Origin: Parabacteroides acidifaciens
GTDB taxonomy: Bacteria; Bacteroidota; Bacteroidia; Bacteroidales; Tannerellaceae
DNA length: 64,000 bases
Direction: 5' to 3'
NCBI RefSeq assembly: GCF_003363715.1
Contig: NZ_QREV01000003.1
Location: 1-64,000 of the forward strand
A program made the position numbers and the translations under genes. This document shows, piece by piece, positions 1 to 8,157 of the stretch; the first letter of the stretch is position 1, and the number at the start of each line of letters is the position of its first letter. The notes under the pieces were generated by a model, which saw nothing but the letters and a program-made list of their open reading frames with translations, had not been told where the DNA came from and did no database searches.

Positions 1-300
1 TCCTTGGGATATTTGGAACGCCGTCCGTTTTATTTTCAAATATTCGATTCTCCGGGAGTTAAGGTTTATCACTTTGTCGGTTTTTCAGCCTTTAGACAAT
101 CAAATTGCAGGCTTAACGGGACGAGCTCGGCACCTCGTTTCATCAGTTGTTAGTCCTAAAAGCTAAAACCGTAAAAAAAGTCAATCCAAAATTGATCAAA
201 ATTTTAGATGAAATAGAAAAATGGCCGAAATGGGGGGTTATTGTATTTTTTTATTTGCGGGAGATTTAAATTTAGGTAGAAGTGAGTTACTTTCTTATGA
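1..300. other. left edge, no supportable gene
   Basis: Two short open stretches are visible (frame 1 up to the stop near 153, and a piece from about 115 to 270 in frame 3 ending KWGVIVFFYLREI). Neither has a start codon or a family I recognise. They could be the tail of a gene cut by the window edge or a decayed ORF. I make no functional call. Confidence 0.3.
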
Positions 301-678
301 TTAATATTCGCAAAGATCTTGAATTACCTTCTCAATGGTAGGAAGTAAGGTCGGAATATCTTCTTTTATTGTTGAATAAACAATTCCAGCATCAACATCA
401 AAGTAATGGTGAGCAATTTTATCTCTTATCTGCATAACTCCTCTCCAATATATTTCAGGGTATTGAGGCAAAACTTTCCCTCCTGTTATTTTGTCGAAAC
501 TTTTAACTGATTCTCCTAATGCTATCAGATTCATACAAATAGCATCTAACCGTAACATACCATCCGGTGAACAAAGAAAGTCGTTTACACAAGAAATGAC
601 TGTAGCACGTTCTTCTATAGTTAACAATGCTTTTCTAATATTTTCCAGACATTGGATAGCTAACTCTCGGTCAAACAT
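301..678 (-). CDS. HepT-like HEPN-domain toxin (DUF86)
   Basis: This 125-residue all-helical protein belongs to the HepT/DUF86 group of HEPN ribonuclease toxins. The RX4HXY active-site signature is present as R85-DKIA-H90-H-Y92. HEPN toxins of this type cleave RNA and are held in check by a cognate MNT nucleotidyltransferase, which AMPylates or binds them. Here the MNT gene lies directly upstream and the two reading frames overlap by 8 bases, so they are translationally coupled. The length is normal for the family and the catalytic residues are intact, so the toxin is predicted to be functional. Activity is inferred from the motif only. Confidence 0.88.
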   Translation of the reverse strand: MFDRELAIQCLENIRKALLTIEERATVISCVNDFLCSPDGMLRLDAICMNLIALGESVKSFDKITGGKVLPQYPEIYWRGVMQIRDKIAHHYFDVDAGIVYSTIKEDIPTLLPTIEKVIQDLCEY

Positions 679-964
679 AAATAGCCTCCTTTGTGATACG
701 TTGTTTCAAATAAGCATTCATGTGTTCTCGTATGCGTACTAAGTCAACAGGACATCCAAACAGATTCTTTAGCTCTGATTGCATCTTATCCAATGTTAAC
801 AAAGACGGTGCTTTTCCTTCGTAGCAAATATCGATATCACTTTCTTCTTTTTGTTCGCCACGAGCAACAGAACCAAATATACCCATGCGAGTAATCCCGT
901 ATTTACCAGCATGTTGTGCCTGGTAGCTCTTTAGGATTGAAAGATATTCAGTTGTTGTTTTCAT
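671..964 (-). CDS. MNT-type nucleotidyltransferase antitoxin
   Basis: This 97-residue minimal nucleotidyltransferase carries the GSX10DXD catalytic signature (G31-S32, D43, D45). In HepT/MNT systems this protein neutralises the HEPN toxin by tyrosine AMPylation. It is the first gene of a two-gene minus-strand operon with the HepT-like gene, whose ATG lies inside its last codons. A TAnnTTTG-type -7 box (CAAATATA read on the plus strand, 981-988) sits about 17 bases upstream of the start, so the leader would be very short. The family is clear; specificity for this toxin is inferred from adjacency. Confidence 0.88.
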   Translation of the reverse strand: MKTTTEYLSILKSYQAQHAGKYGITRMGIFGSVARGEQKEESDIDICYEGKAPSLLTLDKMQSELKNLFGCPVDLVRIREHMNAYLKQRITKEAIYV

Positions 965-1266
965 ATTACCACGTTTTGGGCAAATATACGGAATATTATC
1001 GAAAGCTGATAAATTCTATCCTGATTTCGGGTAAACCTGTAAGCTGTTTTTAGCTCTTTTTACCCCCTTTTTTGCCGCATCCCTTCAAAAATAACAAAAC
1101 AGCACTTCAAGCACTACTTGAATGGAGGTGGTGTAAGTGGTTATAAATAAGAAATATATACACAATTGTAAGCGGACGCGGAAAAGCCCGTTTTTTAGGG
1201 GTAAAAATGACCTGTTTTTGACTTATAACTGACTGGGAATAAAAAAGATAGGAGGCTAATTCGAAA
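965..1266. other. intergenic spacer before the invertible promoter
   Basis: About 300 AT-rich bases separate the toxin-antitoxin pair from the first invertible promoter. They contain the -7 box of the MNT gene (981-988) and a small hairpin (CTTCAAG-CACTA-CTTGAA near 1108-1125). I see no ORF with a credible start. If the promoter at 1394-1425 is active in the present orientation, its transcript would run across this spacer, antisense to nothing and in the same sense as the toxin-antitoxin genes. Confidence 0.5.
981..988 (-). promoter_or_regulatory. probable -7 box of the MNT/HepT operon
   Basis: Read on the minus strand the bases are TATATTTG, a full match to the Bacteroidetes -7 consensus TAnnTTTG. 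I see no good TTTG -33 element 19-21 bases further upstream, so this is a half-supported promoter. Confidence 0.45.
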
Positions 1267-1470
1267 TGACGAAAAAAAACGTACGTTTAAATTCGTCACA
1301 AATTTACGCATACTTTTTAAACCTGCAATTCTTTTCTCTAATATTTTTTCATTTTCTATGTTGTTTCTTATCAATTAGATAGCTTATCAAGGACAAAAAT
1401 ACCTCTTTTTGCAACAAACACCAAAAACGCCTCAAAAAATGACGAATTTAAACGTACGTATTTGTAGTCA
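1267..1470. promoter_or_regulatory. invertible promoter region upstream of the 1179-residue surface protein
   Basis: Two palindromic sites flank about 140 bases. The left site (1267-1298) runs TGACGAA...TTCGTCA around AAACGTACGTTT; the right site (1440-1470) runs TGACGAA...GTAGTCA around ACGTACGT. Their inner arms are a perfect 20-bp inverted repeat: 1279-1298 is the reverse complement of 1440-1459. The core centres are 173 bp apart. This resembles the B. fragilis capsule promoters inverted by the serine recombinase Mpi, whose sites I recall as ARACGTWCGT; AAACGTACGT fits that. The enclosed segment holds a promoter directed leftward, away from the gene at 1550. Inversion would place that -7 box near 1337-1344, facing the gene. 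No recombinase is encoded in this window. Confidence 0.8.
1394..1425 (-). promoter_or_regulatory. promoter inside the invertible segment, pointing away from the gene
   Basis: On the minus strand a -33 TTTG (CAAA at 1422-1425) is followed after exactly 20 bases by the -7 box TATTTTTG (CAAAAATA at 1394-1401). Both elements and the spacer match the Bacteroidetes sigma consensus. As assembled, it cannot drive the downstream surface-protein gene. Confidence 0.7.
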
Positions 1471-1549
1471 AAATACAATCGTTAACATTAACAAAGTAGT
1501 ATACATTAATATAACACATAGATTTTATTACTAATTAAATTATTAAATT

Positions 1550-4500
1550 ATGAACAAAAGATTTTCTACTCTTTTGGCTGCCGTAATGGTGGTAGGTAGT
1601 TCTTTCTCGGCTCAAGCAAACGGAGATGAAGTTACTTTGAAAGAAAGCTTGGGAAAGTATTATCAAATGAAAGTTGACGGCAATTTCGTCGTTATTGGAC
1701 ATGGCGAGACGCGTGACTCTTTGGCTGTTTGGGCTGCTGACGAGATTAAAACACTTGAAGATGTAAACGAGACATTGTGGCGTGTTGAATTTACTCCGGT
1801 TAAGGCTGCAAACGGACAGATTGCCGAATATGAAATGCGCTTGTTTAACAAGGTTGGTAACCGCCAGTTGATTTTAAGCACTGCTCTTGCACAACATGGG
1901 AAAACATTCTACAAATCTCCGGCTGCAGTCTTGGGGGCTGAAGGTTTGGATAAATGGACTGTGACAAAAGAAGAATACGATGAATTGTCAACGGTTGCAG
2001 ACCAGGATTTCCGTTTTATTAAATATATCTATTCTAAAACAGCTGACAAAACGACTAAATATAAGTTAGCTATTAAGGGGGATGTAATCAAACTGCAATC
2101 GATCGTTTCTGATGAGCAAAAAGGTAGTGAACCTACATTTACTCATGACTTTCCTGTAGAGAGTGATGTTGAGACATTTGCCCCGACAGCTACAGCCGTA
2201 GATGAAAATGGAGTTTACTCTTTTGATGCAAAAGAACTGAACGCTAAAGGCAATGATGGTTTTACCCTTTCTTTCTCAAAGGATGTCGTAAATAATAAAT
2301 ATGCGAATCCGTTCTCTGCTTATACTTTACATGCTACAACAAAGCCTATCTATTCTGCTGCTGTATATAAAGGTGACTATGCGAAGGCTTTAGCTGATGT
2401 AAAAGAAGCTTACGAACAGTTGGATGATTTGAAAGCGGCTTTGAAAGGTTATTCAGATGGCGTAAATGAAGCGATTACTTATTTGACAACAACTGGTAAT
2501 ACGGGTGCTGCAGCTGCTAAAGCCGGATCATTGATTCAGAATCAGTCTGATTTGAATTTGGCTGGCGAAGAAGTGGATGCTTGTCTTGTTATCTTGTCTA
2601 CTGGCAGTGAGATCAAAACTCTTATTGGAACGGCTAAAAATGCTATGAATAAAGTTGCAGCTATAGAGATTGCTGCTGGAACTAAATTGGCTACTACCAA
2701 TGCTGACCTGAAAGCATATCAGACTGCCAATAAAGCAGTTTTGGATGCTATTGATGATCTGATTGATGACACCAAAGATGCTGTTGATGCTGTAGATGAA
2801 ATTATGCAGGCTTGGATGGTTCCGGCTAATATTGATGCTACGATCGGGTTTGATGATACTGAAAGCGAACTGACTGCTTTAACAACTTTCAATACAGCTA
2901 ATTTTGCAACAAGTGAAAACACTATTGGTGCATTAATTTCTACTCTGGCAAGCAAAGCTGTTGTTGGTGAAAGAGAAGCTGCTGCAACTTTAGTTGAAGA
3001 TTATTATGCATTGGCAATCGCCGATTCAACAATCAAAGAAAAGCAGGCTTATCTGGCTGTAGACACGAACTATGTTGCCAACAAAGAAAAATATCTGACT
3101 TTTACTACAGATACATTGATTCCGGCAACAGTAAAAGTTGGAAGTGAAGACGTAGATGTTTTGGTCGCTCCATTGAATAAAAATATCAACAAATATGCAT
3201 TCGCATTGTCTGCAGTTATTGATAATATCGCAACAGGTGACTCTATCCTGATTGATACTTATGCACCTAATGTAGGTGATAATGGTAATTTTACCGATGT
3301 AAAAGATGGTTTTGTGACATATGAGGATGAAGCACGTGTTGTAATCCGTACTTTGGGTAATGGCCGTGAAATTTCTGTGACAACAGATATTACTACTCCT
3401 GACGAAGCAGTTTATAATACAAACATTGCATTTGCAATGCCTCCGTATGCAGACTTTGAAGAAGGTGAAGTATTCTTTGTTAAGAGCATGAAGGATGCAG
3501 ATAAGGGTGGTTTCCGTGTTGTGGCTTATGACGGTACATTCAATACTACATTAGTAAAAGAAAGTAAAGTGTCGGCATCTGTTCCTGCGACTCAGTGGTT
3601 CGTTAAGAAAGCAAATGCTGCTACTCATACTTATACAATCGCTAACCGTGATAAGGATCAGAAGCTTGTAAATGCAGGAAGTGTATATGTCGTAGATGCT
3701 GAAAAACGTATTTATACAACTGCTGCCAAAGATACATTCCAGGTTGTGGAAATCGCAGACTTGAAAGAAGATACTCATCTGGGTTACAAATATCTGACTA
3801 ATGAAGAGCAGGTATTGAAATCATTTGTACTGACAGCTAAGAACTATGCTAATCCGGAAGCTTACTATCTGACAGTCGGTAAGGATTCTGCTGTTGTGGT
3901 TACTCCGAATGCAGACGAAGCAATGTCTTTGGTTGTTGCCACTCCGACAACTACAGATTCAAAATTGAATGACGAATCTATCCTGACTCGTGCATTCCAG
4001 TTGGTAACAAAAGATAAGAAGGAAACTTATTATCTGACTTCTACCGACGGTATGTTGTATATCACGACAAAGGCAAACACCAATACTTTGAAGTTCAGAA
4101 GAGTAAACGATAATGCTGACGAATATGAAGTTTTGGTTAATGCAAACGAAGGCAAGTTGTCAATCAACCAGGATGGTGAAGGCGTGAAGGTTGCAATGGG
4201 TGAAGCTACTTCTTATGTATTCAATCTGGCAGAAGAAGTGACAGAAATCTATAAGAACTTTGAAACTGAAACGATCAAGAATGTGACCATTTCTTTGGAT
4301 GGCGATGAGGCTTCTAAGGTAACAGCTGTTAAGCCGTTTGCTATTATCAAACGCACAGGTTTGGAACTGAAGGCTGCTGCTACAGATAACGATTTTGTTC
4401 TGGGATTGGATACTGCTTATATCAATCGTGCAAATAACTATCGCTATGCTTACTATATCACTAAACCGATCGATGTAGAAAAAGTAGGTTCCTTCGACGA

Positions 4501-5089
4501 AAAAGCATATATGGTAAGTTATAACGATTCTATCGATTATAGCAGTGATACAGTTAAGTATACTCAAGACAATCTGACTCGTATCGGATTTGTTCATGCG
4601 AGCCGTATTGAAGCATTCAATAATGATTCTTTGGCTATCAGCAAGGTGGCTCCTGATGAAAGTGATACGATCAATGTTGCCAGCGCACAGGGTATCACTC
4701 CTGCAACTTGGGCATTCGCAATTGAAAGCGACGGTGTTTATCGCATTGAAACAAAACAGGATGTTAATGGATGCAAGTATGTTAGCTACCTGAATGGAAT
4801 CTTGGTACTGGGTAACAAGGAACAGGCACAATTATTCAATGTAAACGATACAGATTTGACTCCGACAGACAACGAGGTAATCTCAACTTCAGAAGTGAAA
4901 GTAATCGCTGCTAACGGCGGTGTTCAGATCATCGGTGCACAGGGTAAGAAAGTTGTTATCACTAACATCCTTGGCCAGACAATCGCCAACACAGTTATTT
5001 CTTCTGACAACGCAACAATCGCTGCACCTGCCAGTGTAGTCGTAGTTGCTATTGAAGGTGAAGAAGCTGTAAAAGCAATCGTAAAATAA
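1550..5089 (+). CDS. large secreted/surface protein with C-terminal DUF6383-like domain
   Basis: This 1179-residue protein starts with a clear signal peptide (about residues 1-23, cleavage after SAQA). It continues with beta-rich repeats broken by an alanine-rich, probably helical stretch near residues 268-490. It ends with a small beta domain (about 1114-1179) containing GKKVVITNILGQ and terminating AVKAIVK. That tail is nearly identical to the tail of the protein at 46663 and resembles type IX secretion sorting domains; I associate it with DUF6383 of Parabacteroides. I infer export to the cell surface. The function of the body is unknown. The gene sits behind an invertible promoter that points the wrong way here, so I predict phase-variable expression, currently off. 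The start is chosen because the signal peptide follows directly. Confidence 0.85.
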   Translation: MNKRFSTLLAAVMVVGSSFSAQANGDEVTLKESLGKYYQMKVDGNFVVIGHGETRDSLAVWAADEIKTLEDVNETLWRVEFTPVKAANGQIAEYEMRLFNKVGNRQLILSTALAQHGKTFYKSPAAVLGAEGLDKWTVTKEEYDELSTVADQDFRFIKYIYSKTADKTTKYKLAIKGDVIKLQSIVSDEQKGSEPTFTHDFPVESDVETFAPTATAVDENGVYSFDAKELNAKGNDGFTLSFSKDVVNNKYANPFSAYTLHATTKPIYSAAVYKGDYAKALADVKEAYEQLDDLKAALKGYSDGVNEAITYLTTTGNTGAAAAKAGSLIQNQSDLNLAGEEVDACLVILSTGSEIKTLIGTAKNAMNKVAAIEIAAGTKLATTNADLKAYQTANKAVLDAIDDLIDDTKDAVDAVDEIMQAWMVPANIDATIGFDDTESELTALTTFNTANFATSENTIGALISTLASKAVVGEREAAATLVEDYYALAIADSTIKEKQAYLAVDTNYVANKEKYLTFTTDTLIPATVKVGSEDVDVLVAPLNKNINKYAFALSAVIDNIATGDSILIDTYAPNVGDNGNFTDVKDGFVTYEDEARVVIRTLGNGREISVTTDITTPDEAVYNTNIAFAMPPYADFEEGEVFFVKSMKDADKGGFRVVAYDGTFNTTLVKESKVSASVPATQWFVKKANAATHTYTIANRDKDQKLVNAGSVYVVDAEKRIYTTAAKDTFQVVEIADLKEDTHLGYKYLTNEEQVLKSFVLTAKNYANPEAYYLTVGKDSAVVVTPNADEAMSLVVATPTTTDSKLNDESILTRAFQLVTKDKKETYYLTSTDGMLYITTKANTNTLKFRRVNDNADEYEVLVNANEGKLSINQDGEGVKVAMGEATSYVFNLAEEVTEIYKNFETETIKNVTISLDGDEASKVTAVKPFAIIKRTGLELKAAATDNDFVLGLDTAYINRANNYRYAYYITKPIDVEKVGSFDEKAYMVSYNDSIDYSSDTVKYTQDNLTRIGFVHASRIEAFNNDSLAISKVAPDESDTINVASAQGITPATWAFAIESDGVYRIETKQDVNGCKYVSYLNGILVLGNKEQAQLFNVNDTDLTPTDNEVISTSEVKVIAANGGVQIIGAQGKKVVITNILGQTIANTVISSDNATIAAPASVVVVAIEGEEAVKAIVK

Positions 5090-5097
5090 GAATGAAA

Positions 5098-5293
5098 TTA
5101 TAATCAAATAATTCTAAAATAGGCCGCGCGGGTTTGTAGAGACGGACGGCCGTCCGTCTCGATCAACACCAATTACCCTGTGACAGGCGAACAAGCGGTC
5201 AAGTTTAATATTAATAATACTAAAGTATATTGAATTAAAAGTTCAATGTAGCCGGTAACCCTGTGAAGGACGAAAGCATACAAAAAAACAAGC
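5098..5293 (+). repeat. conserved 3' element of the surface-protein cassette (copy 1)
   Basis: Downstream of the stop codon is a non-coding stretch shared in order with the region after the paralogous gene (49859-50060). The shared blocks are TTATAATCAAATAATTCTAA (5098-5117), GGCGAACAAGCGGT (5186-5199), a TTAATAnTACTAAAGTA-like block, and ACAAAAAAACAAGC (5280-5293) directly before a terminator hairpin. Between the first two blocks lies a perfect 22-base palindrome. Conservation outside coding sequence suggests a functional 3' UTR or that the whole cassette was duplicated as a unit. Confidence 0.65.
5139..5160. repeat. perfect 22-base palindrome
   Basis: GAGACGGACGG is followed at once by its exact reverse complement. 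It lies in the 3' region of the surface-protein gene. A different hairpin (49825-49843) lies just upstream of the corresponding element after the second gene. Confidence 0.8.
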
Positions 5294-5325
5294 CCCGGGA
5301 GATGGTAACACTTCCGGGGCTTTGT
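5291..5325 (+). terminator. terminator-like hairpin after the surface-protein gene
   Basis: AGCCCCGGGAG pairs with CTTCCGGGGCT around a short loop, followed by a weak T-rich tail. A hairpin with unrelated stem sequence sits at the same place after the second surface-protein gene. Confidence 0.65.
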
Positions 5326-5426
5326 CGTTAGCCGGTATATCTGCGATACGATCTGCCACTACTGCCGAAAAGAAGAAGTGGCTTTCGGGGCGCGAGGGAT
5401 AAACAATCCCCCTCCGAACATATTTT

Positions 5427-5891
5427 ATGAAAGAACTACTGACAGCACTGTTTAACGGTGCCAATCCGTCCGTGTCTTTGTATCAACAGTGTCTAACCTC
5501 CATGCCCACCGAAGAACGGCAAACCTTTCGTCGTAAGACATATGCGATAGCTCTTTCGGAATGGAGCGAACTAAACTCGCCTTACCGCCTTTTCCTGGTG
5601 CGCCTGATTAAAAGCGAACGTCAGGAATTTCTCGATTACTTGCATGACGAAACGATATTAGGGCAATTCCTGTATGATATGGAAGACTTAAATCTCTTCC
5701 TGAAAGTCCTTGGTTTATTAGCTAAACCCAGTAAAAATCATATAACTTCTTATACCAAATTGTCTTTCTCCCTACTTCTGTCTTTTAATATGGATTTAAA
5801 AATAAAGACCTTATCCGATAAAATCAGATACGCGAAAGCCGATACCTTCGATTTTGTGGAGCTGATGGAGAAAAACGGTGAGATGGAATAA
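5427..5891 (+). CDS. hypothetical protein, 154 residues
   Basis: I do not recognise the family. The protein is predicted to be mostly helical and soluble, with no signal peptide or membrane segment; charged and leucine-rich segments such as FLVRLIKSERQEFLDYLHDE stand out. About 380 bases downstream (6272-6362) is a broken partial copy of its central part, joined to bases resembling its 3' end, so the gene has been duplicated locally. It lies between a surface-protein cassette and degenerate sequence, which suggests accessory rather than core function. No clear promoter is visible in front of it. Confidence 0.6.
   Translation: MKELLTALFNGANPSVSLYQQCLTSMPTEERQTFRRKTYAIALSEWSELNSPYRLFLVRLIKSERQEFLDYLHDETILGQFLYDMEDLNLFLKVLGLLAKPSKNHITSYTKLSFSLLLSFNMDLKIKTLSDKIRYAKADTFDFVELMEKNGEME
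5592..5684 (+). repeat. segment of the hypothetical gene that is duplicated downstream
   Basis: These bases (starting TTCCTGGTGCGCCTGATT) are repeated at 6272-6362 with a few substitutions and a one-base deletion. This is the parent copy, inside an intact reading frame. Confidence 0.8.
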
Positions 5892-5966
5892 ACGATTTTT
5901 CGGGCTAAATTCCCCTAATAACTTACTTTTTTTCTTTAATTAGAGCGTTTTTCTTTTTTTTATTTG

Positions 5967-6048
5967 TACTTTTGCAATGCCCATCTACAATTAGAAGGGG
6001 TTTCGAGGCTCGTTTTGGCAAGATCCAATTCGGAGCCTTGCGTTTTTT
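5967..6048 (+). ncRNA. possible short transcript: promoter plus terminator, no ORF
   Basis: A -7 box TACTTTTG (5967-5974) is followed by about 30 bases and then a terminator-like hairpin (AGGCTC at 6006-6011 with GAGCCT at 6033-6038, then TTTTTT at 6043-6048). Together they would give an RNA of roughly 65-70 bases. There is no good -33 element at 19-21 bases. It could instead be just the terminator of the gene ending at 5891. No known RNA family is recognised. Confidence 0.3.
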
Positions 6049-6268
6049 ATAAGACTTCGTTCAGTTTCTTTTTCAGCATCTTCTTTATTTTCTTCTCACC
6101 GCCCGGCATATTCAAGTAATAGGCAGTCAGCAGATAATATCCGTAAGGGCTTCGTTGTGGTTCAAGGACAATTATATACTTCTCCGCTGTGTCATACACG
6201 ATACGGATTAGAGGACTATTCTTTAAGCGGGACAGAAATATTGCTGTATTCTGCGAATAGAGTGGCTT
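6047..6268 (-). pseudogene. 3' relic of a minus-strand gene, nuclease-like C-terminal domain
   Basis: Read on the minus strand this stretch is open for about 73 codons and ends in a stop at 6047-6049. It contains FLSRLKNSPLIRIVYD, EKYIIVLEP, YYLLTAYYLNMPGGEKK and a lysine-rich end. That pattern resembles the C-terminal barrel-like nuclease domains found in phage and toxin proteins (PBECR-like), but this is recognition by eye. There is no start codon or N-terminal part: just upstream, at about 6272, the sequence changes into the broken copy of the 5427 gene. It is therefore a fragment, probably non-functional. Confidence 0.5.
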
Positions 6269-6271
6269 TCT

Positions 6272-6362
6272 TTCTGGTGCGCCTGATCAAAGCGAACGTC
6301 AGGAATTTCTCGATTACCTGCATGACGAAACGATATTGGGGCAATTCCTGTGTGAGATGGAA
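6272..6362 (+). pseudogene. frameshifted, internally deleted copy of the 5427 gene
   Basis: This stretch matches bases 5592-5672 of the upstream hypothetical gene and then continues TGTGAGATGGAATAG, close to that gene's own 3' end (5878-5891). About 200 bases between these parts are missing. A single-base deletion (GATCAAAGCG against GATTAAAAGCG) shifts the reading frame. It has no start of its own. Confidence 0.7.
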
Positions 6363-6439
6363 TAGCAGATTAAAAAGGGAGGGCCTCTATTTGTATAGAA
6401 GGAATTAATTCCGTTTCTTTGTGGCAAAGATTTTTGGAT

Positions 6440-7192
6440 ATGGCAGACGAACAACAAATGGTGCTCCGCACGGAGGACCTCGTTAAGAAATATAAGACAC
6501 GAACCGTTGTAAATCATGTTTCTATTAATGTGAAGCAAGGGGAGATCGTGGGATTGCTCGGACCGAACGGGGCGGGGAAAACGACTACGTTCTATATGAC
6601 GGTAGGCTTGGTGACGCCCAACGAAGGAAAGATATTTCTGAACGACATGGAGATCACGAAGTTTCCGGTATATAAACGTGCCCGTAACGGTATCGGCTAC
6701 CTGGCGCAGGAAGCTTCCATCTTCCGGAAAATGACGGTGGAAGATAATATCCGCTCCGTATTGGAAATGACGGAAACGACACCTGAATACCAGAAAGAGA
6801 AGCTGGAAAGCCTGATTGCCGAGTTTGGTCTGAACAAGGTGCGGAAAAACTTAGGTGACCAGTTGTCCGGAGGTGAACGGCGCCGTGCCGAGATTGCCCG
6901 CTGTCTGGCTATCGACCCGAAATTTATCATGCTCGACGAACCGTTTGCCGGAGTCGACCCGATTGCCGTACAGGATATCCAGAGCATTGTTGCCAAATTG
7001 AAACACAAAAATATCGGTATCCTGATAACCGACCACAACGTGTATGAGACGCTGAGTATTTGCGACCGTGCCTACCTTTTGTTTGAAGGAAAAGTGCTCT
7101 TTCAGGGAACAGCCGAGCAGCTGGCCGAGAACGAGATCGTACGCGAAAAATACCTGGGTAAAGACTTTGTGCTTCGCAAGAAAGACTTTTAG
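6440..7192 (+). CDS. lptB: LPS export ABC transporter ATP-binding protein LptB
   Basis: LptB is the cytoplasmic ATPase of the LptB2FG complex that extracts lipopolysaccharide from the inner membrane and feeds it to the Lpt bridge. This 250-residue protein has Walker [10 protein letters not shown] (residues 41-49), the signature LSGGERRR, Walker [13 protein letters not shown] and the switch histidine in ITDHNV. Its length and close similarity to the LptB branch of ABC ATPases make the call firm. I place the start at the ATG at 6440; a TTG at 6419 would add seven residues and is less likely. It converges with the CPBP protease gene, and the two stop codons overlap. Confidence 0.92.
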   Translation: MADEQQMVLRTEDLVKKYKTRTVVNHVSINVKQGEIVGLLGPNGAGKTTTFYMTVGLVTPNEGKIFLNDMEITKFPVYKRARNGIGYLAQEASIFRKMTVEDNIRSVLEMTETTPEYQKEKLESLIAEFGLNKVRKNLGDQLSGGERRRAEIARCLAIDPKFIMLDEPFAGVDPIAVQDIQSIVAKLKHKNIGILITDHNVYETLSICDRAYLLFEGKVLFQGTAEQLAENEIVREKYLGKDFVLRKKDF

Positions 7193-8100
7193 TTTTTGGC
7201 TGCCGTCAACTGTTTAATCTTTTTTGCACAGGCATAAAACAGGAACAACGAGATAATGGCTATGACGGTGTAAGGCAACAGGTTTTGCGCAGAGATATCG
7301 CCGGTGATAAATTCGTTGTCTTTGAGCTTGGCATCCGACATACTTATTACGGCAAAAGCGTTGTTGGTAAAGTGGGCGAATACCGGTATCCAGATATTCC
7401 GTCCCCAGTAGAGCAGATAACCGAAATAAGCACCTAACAGCATACGGGGCAGGAAACCGAAGAACTGCATATGGAAGGCGCTGAAAAGAATTGCGGCGCT
7501 CCAGATGATAATATGGTGGTTACGTGTCCATCCTCCGATTACCCGTTGCACGGCTCCCCTAAAAAGAAATTCTTCCGTGATCCCGGCGGCAAGGGCGATG
7601 ACAAGCAAATTGAACAATAACGTTACGATCCCTTTGCCTGCCAGCAGCATCAGTGTCAACTCTTCAGCGGTCTTTTCCTGCGCGCGCATCCAGTTTTCTA
7701 CCGGTTCCATAAAAGACGGCAGTTCCATTTGTTTATTCAACAATCCGGCCAAGCTGATGGAGGGAGAGAGCAGGAAGATACTGACCAGTGTGAGCAGCAG
7801 AATTTGTCCTTTGGGGATTTTGCCGATCGACAGATATTCTTTCGGATTGTTGCTGCAAGTCCAGGCCAGTGCTACGGCCGGAAACAGGAAAGTTCCGACA
7901 GCCGATATCAATTGCACAAGGCGCATCATGTCGGGATATTGCATGATATCAGACTGGAAACCATACACCATATAGAATATTCCCATTGCGATCAGCGATG
8001 AGAAAATAGCCCCGAACAAAACCAGCAGGAGCAAGACGAACAGTTGAAAGAAAGCCGGTTTTCCGGCATATATACCTTTTAAGAACATACGTTTGGACAT
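7189..8100 (-). CDS. CPBP family intramembrane protease (CAAX-protease-like)
   Basis: This 303-residue multi-spanning membrane protein belongs to the Abi/CPBP family of intramembrane glutamic proteases. The conserved motifs are EEFLFR (E176, E177, R181), the histidine in FSAFH (H210) and HFTNN (H243, N247). Its substrate is unknown; bacterial members act in peptide maturation or stress and bacteriocin immunity. I prefer the ATG at 8100. The upstream TTG extension would begin inside the terminator hairpin of the neighbouring RNA-binding protein gene. The 3' end overlaps that of lptB on the other strand. Confidence 0.88.
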   Translation of the reverse strand: MSKRMFLKGIYAGKPAFFQLFVLLLLVLFGAIFSSLIAMGIFYMVYGFQSDIMQYPDMMRLVQLISAVGTFLFPAVALAWTCSNNPKEYLSIGKIPKGQILLLTLVSIFLLSPSISLAGLLNKQMELPSFMEPVENWMRAQEKTAEELTLMLLAGKGIVTLLFNLLVIALAAGITEEFLFRGAVQRVIGGWTRNHHIIIWSAAILFSAFHMQFFGFLPRMLLGAYFGYLLYWGRNIWIPVFAHFTNNAFAVISMSDAKLKDNEFITGDISAQNLLPYTVIAIISLFLFYACAKKIKQLTAAKN

Positions 8101-8106
8101 AAAAAA

Positions 8107-8137
8107 ACTTCTGCTCAAAGATAAGCAGAAGTTTTTT
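8107..8137. terminator. bidirectional terminator hairpin
   Basis: ACTTCTGCT (8107-8115) pairs with AGCAGAAGT (8124-8132), with T runs on both strands. On the minus strand it ends the RNA-binding protein transcript just before the protease start codon. Confidence 0.8.
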
Positions 8138-8157
8138 ATTTCTTTCCGGAAAAGTAA

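Noticed and set aside
1267-1298. simple repressor operator
   Set aside because: A palindrome alone would fit an operator, but the second inverted copy 173 bp away, the enclosed wrong-way promoter and the same layout at a second locus fit an invertible promoter better. Not excluded.
4160-4831. 223-codon minus-strand open frame inside the first surface-protein gene
   Set aside because: It lies wholly antisense to a protein with signal peptide and conserved tail, and its translation is cysteine/isoleucine-rich and low in complexity, typical of a shadow frame.
5427-5891. insertion sequence transposase
   Set aside because: No DDE or HUH motifs, no terminal inverted repeats and no target-site duplication were seen around it or its partial copy.
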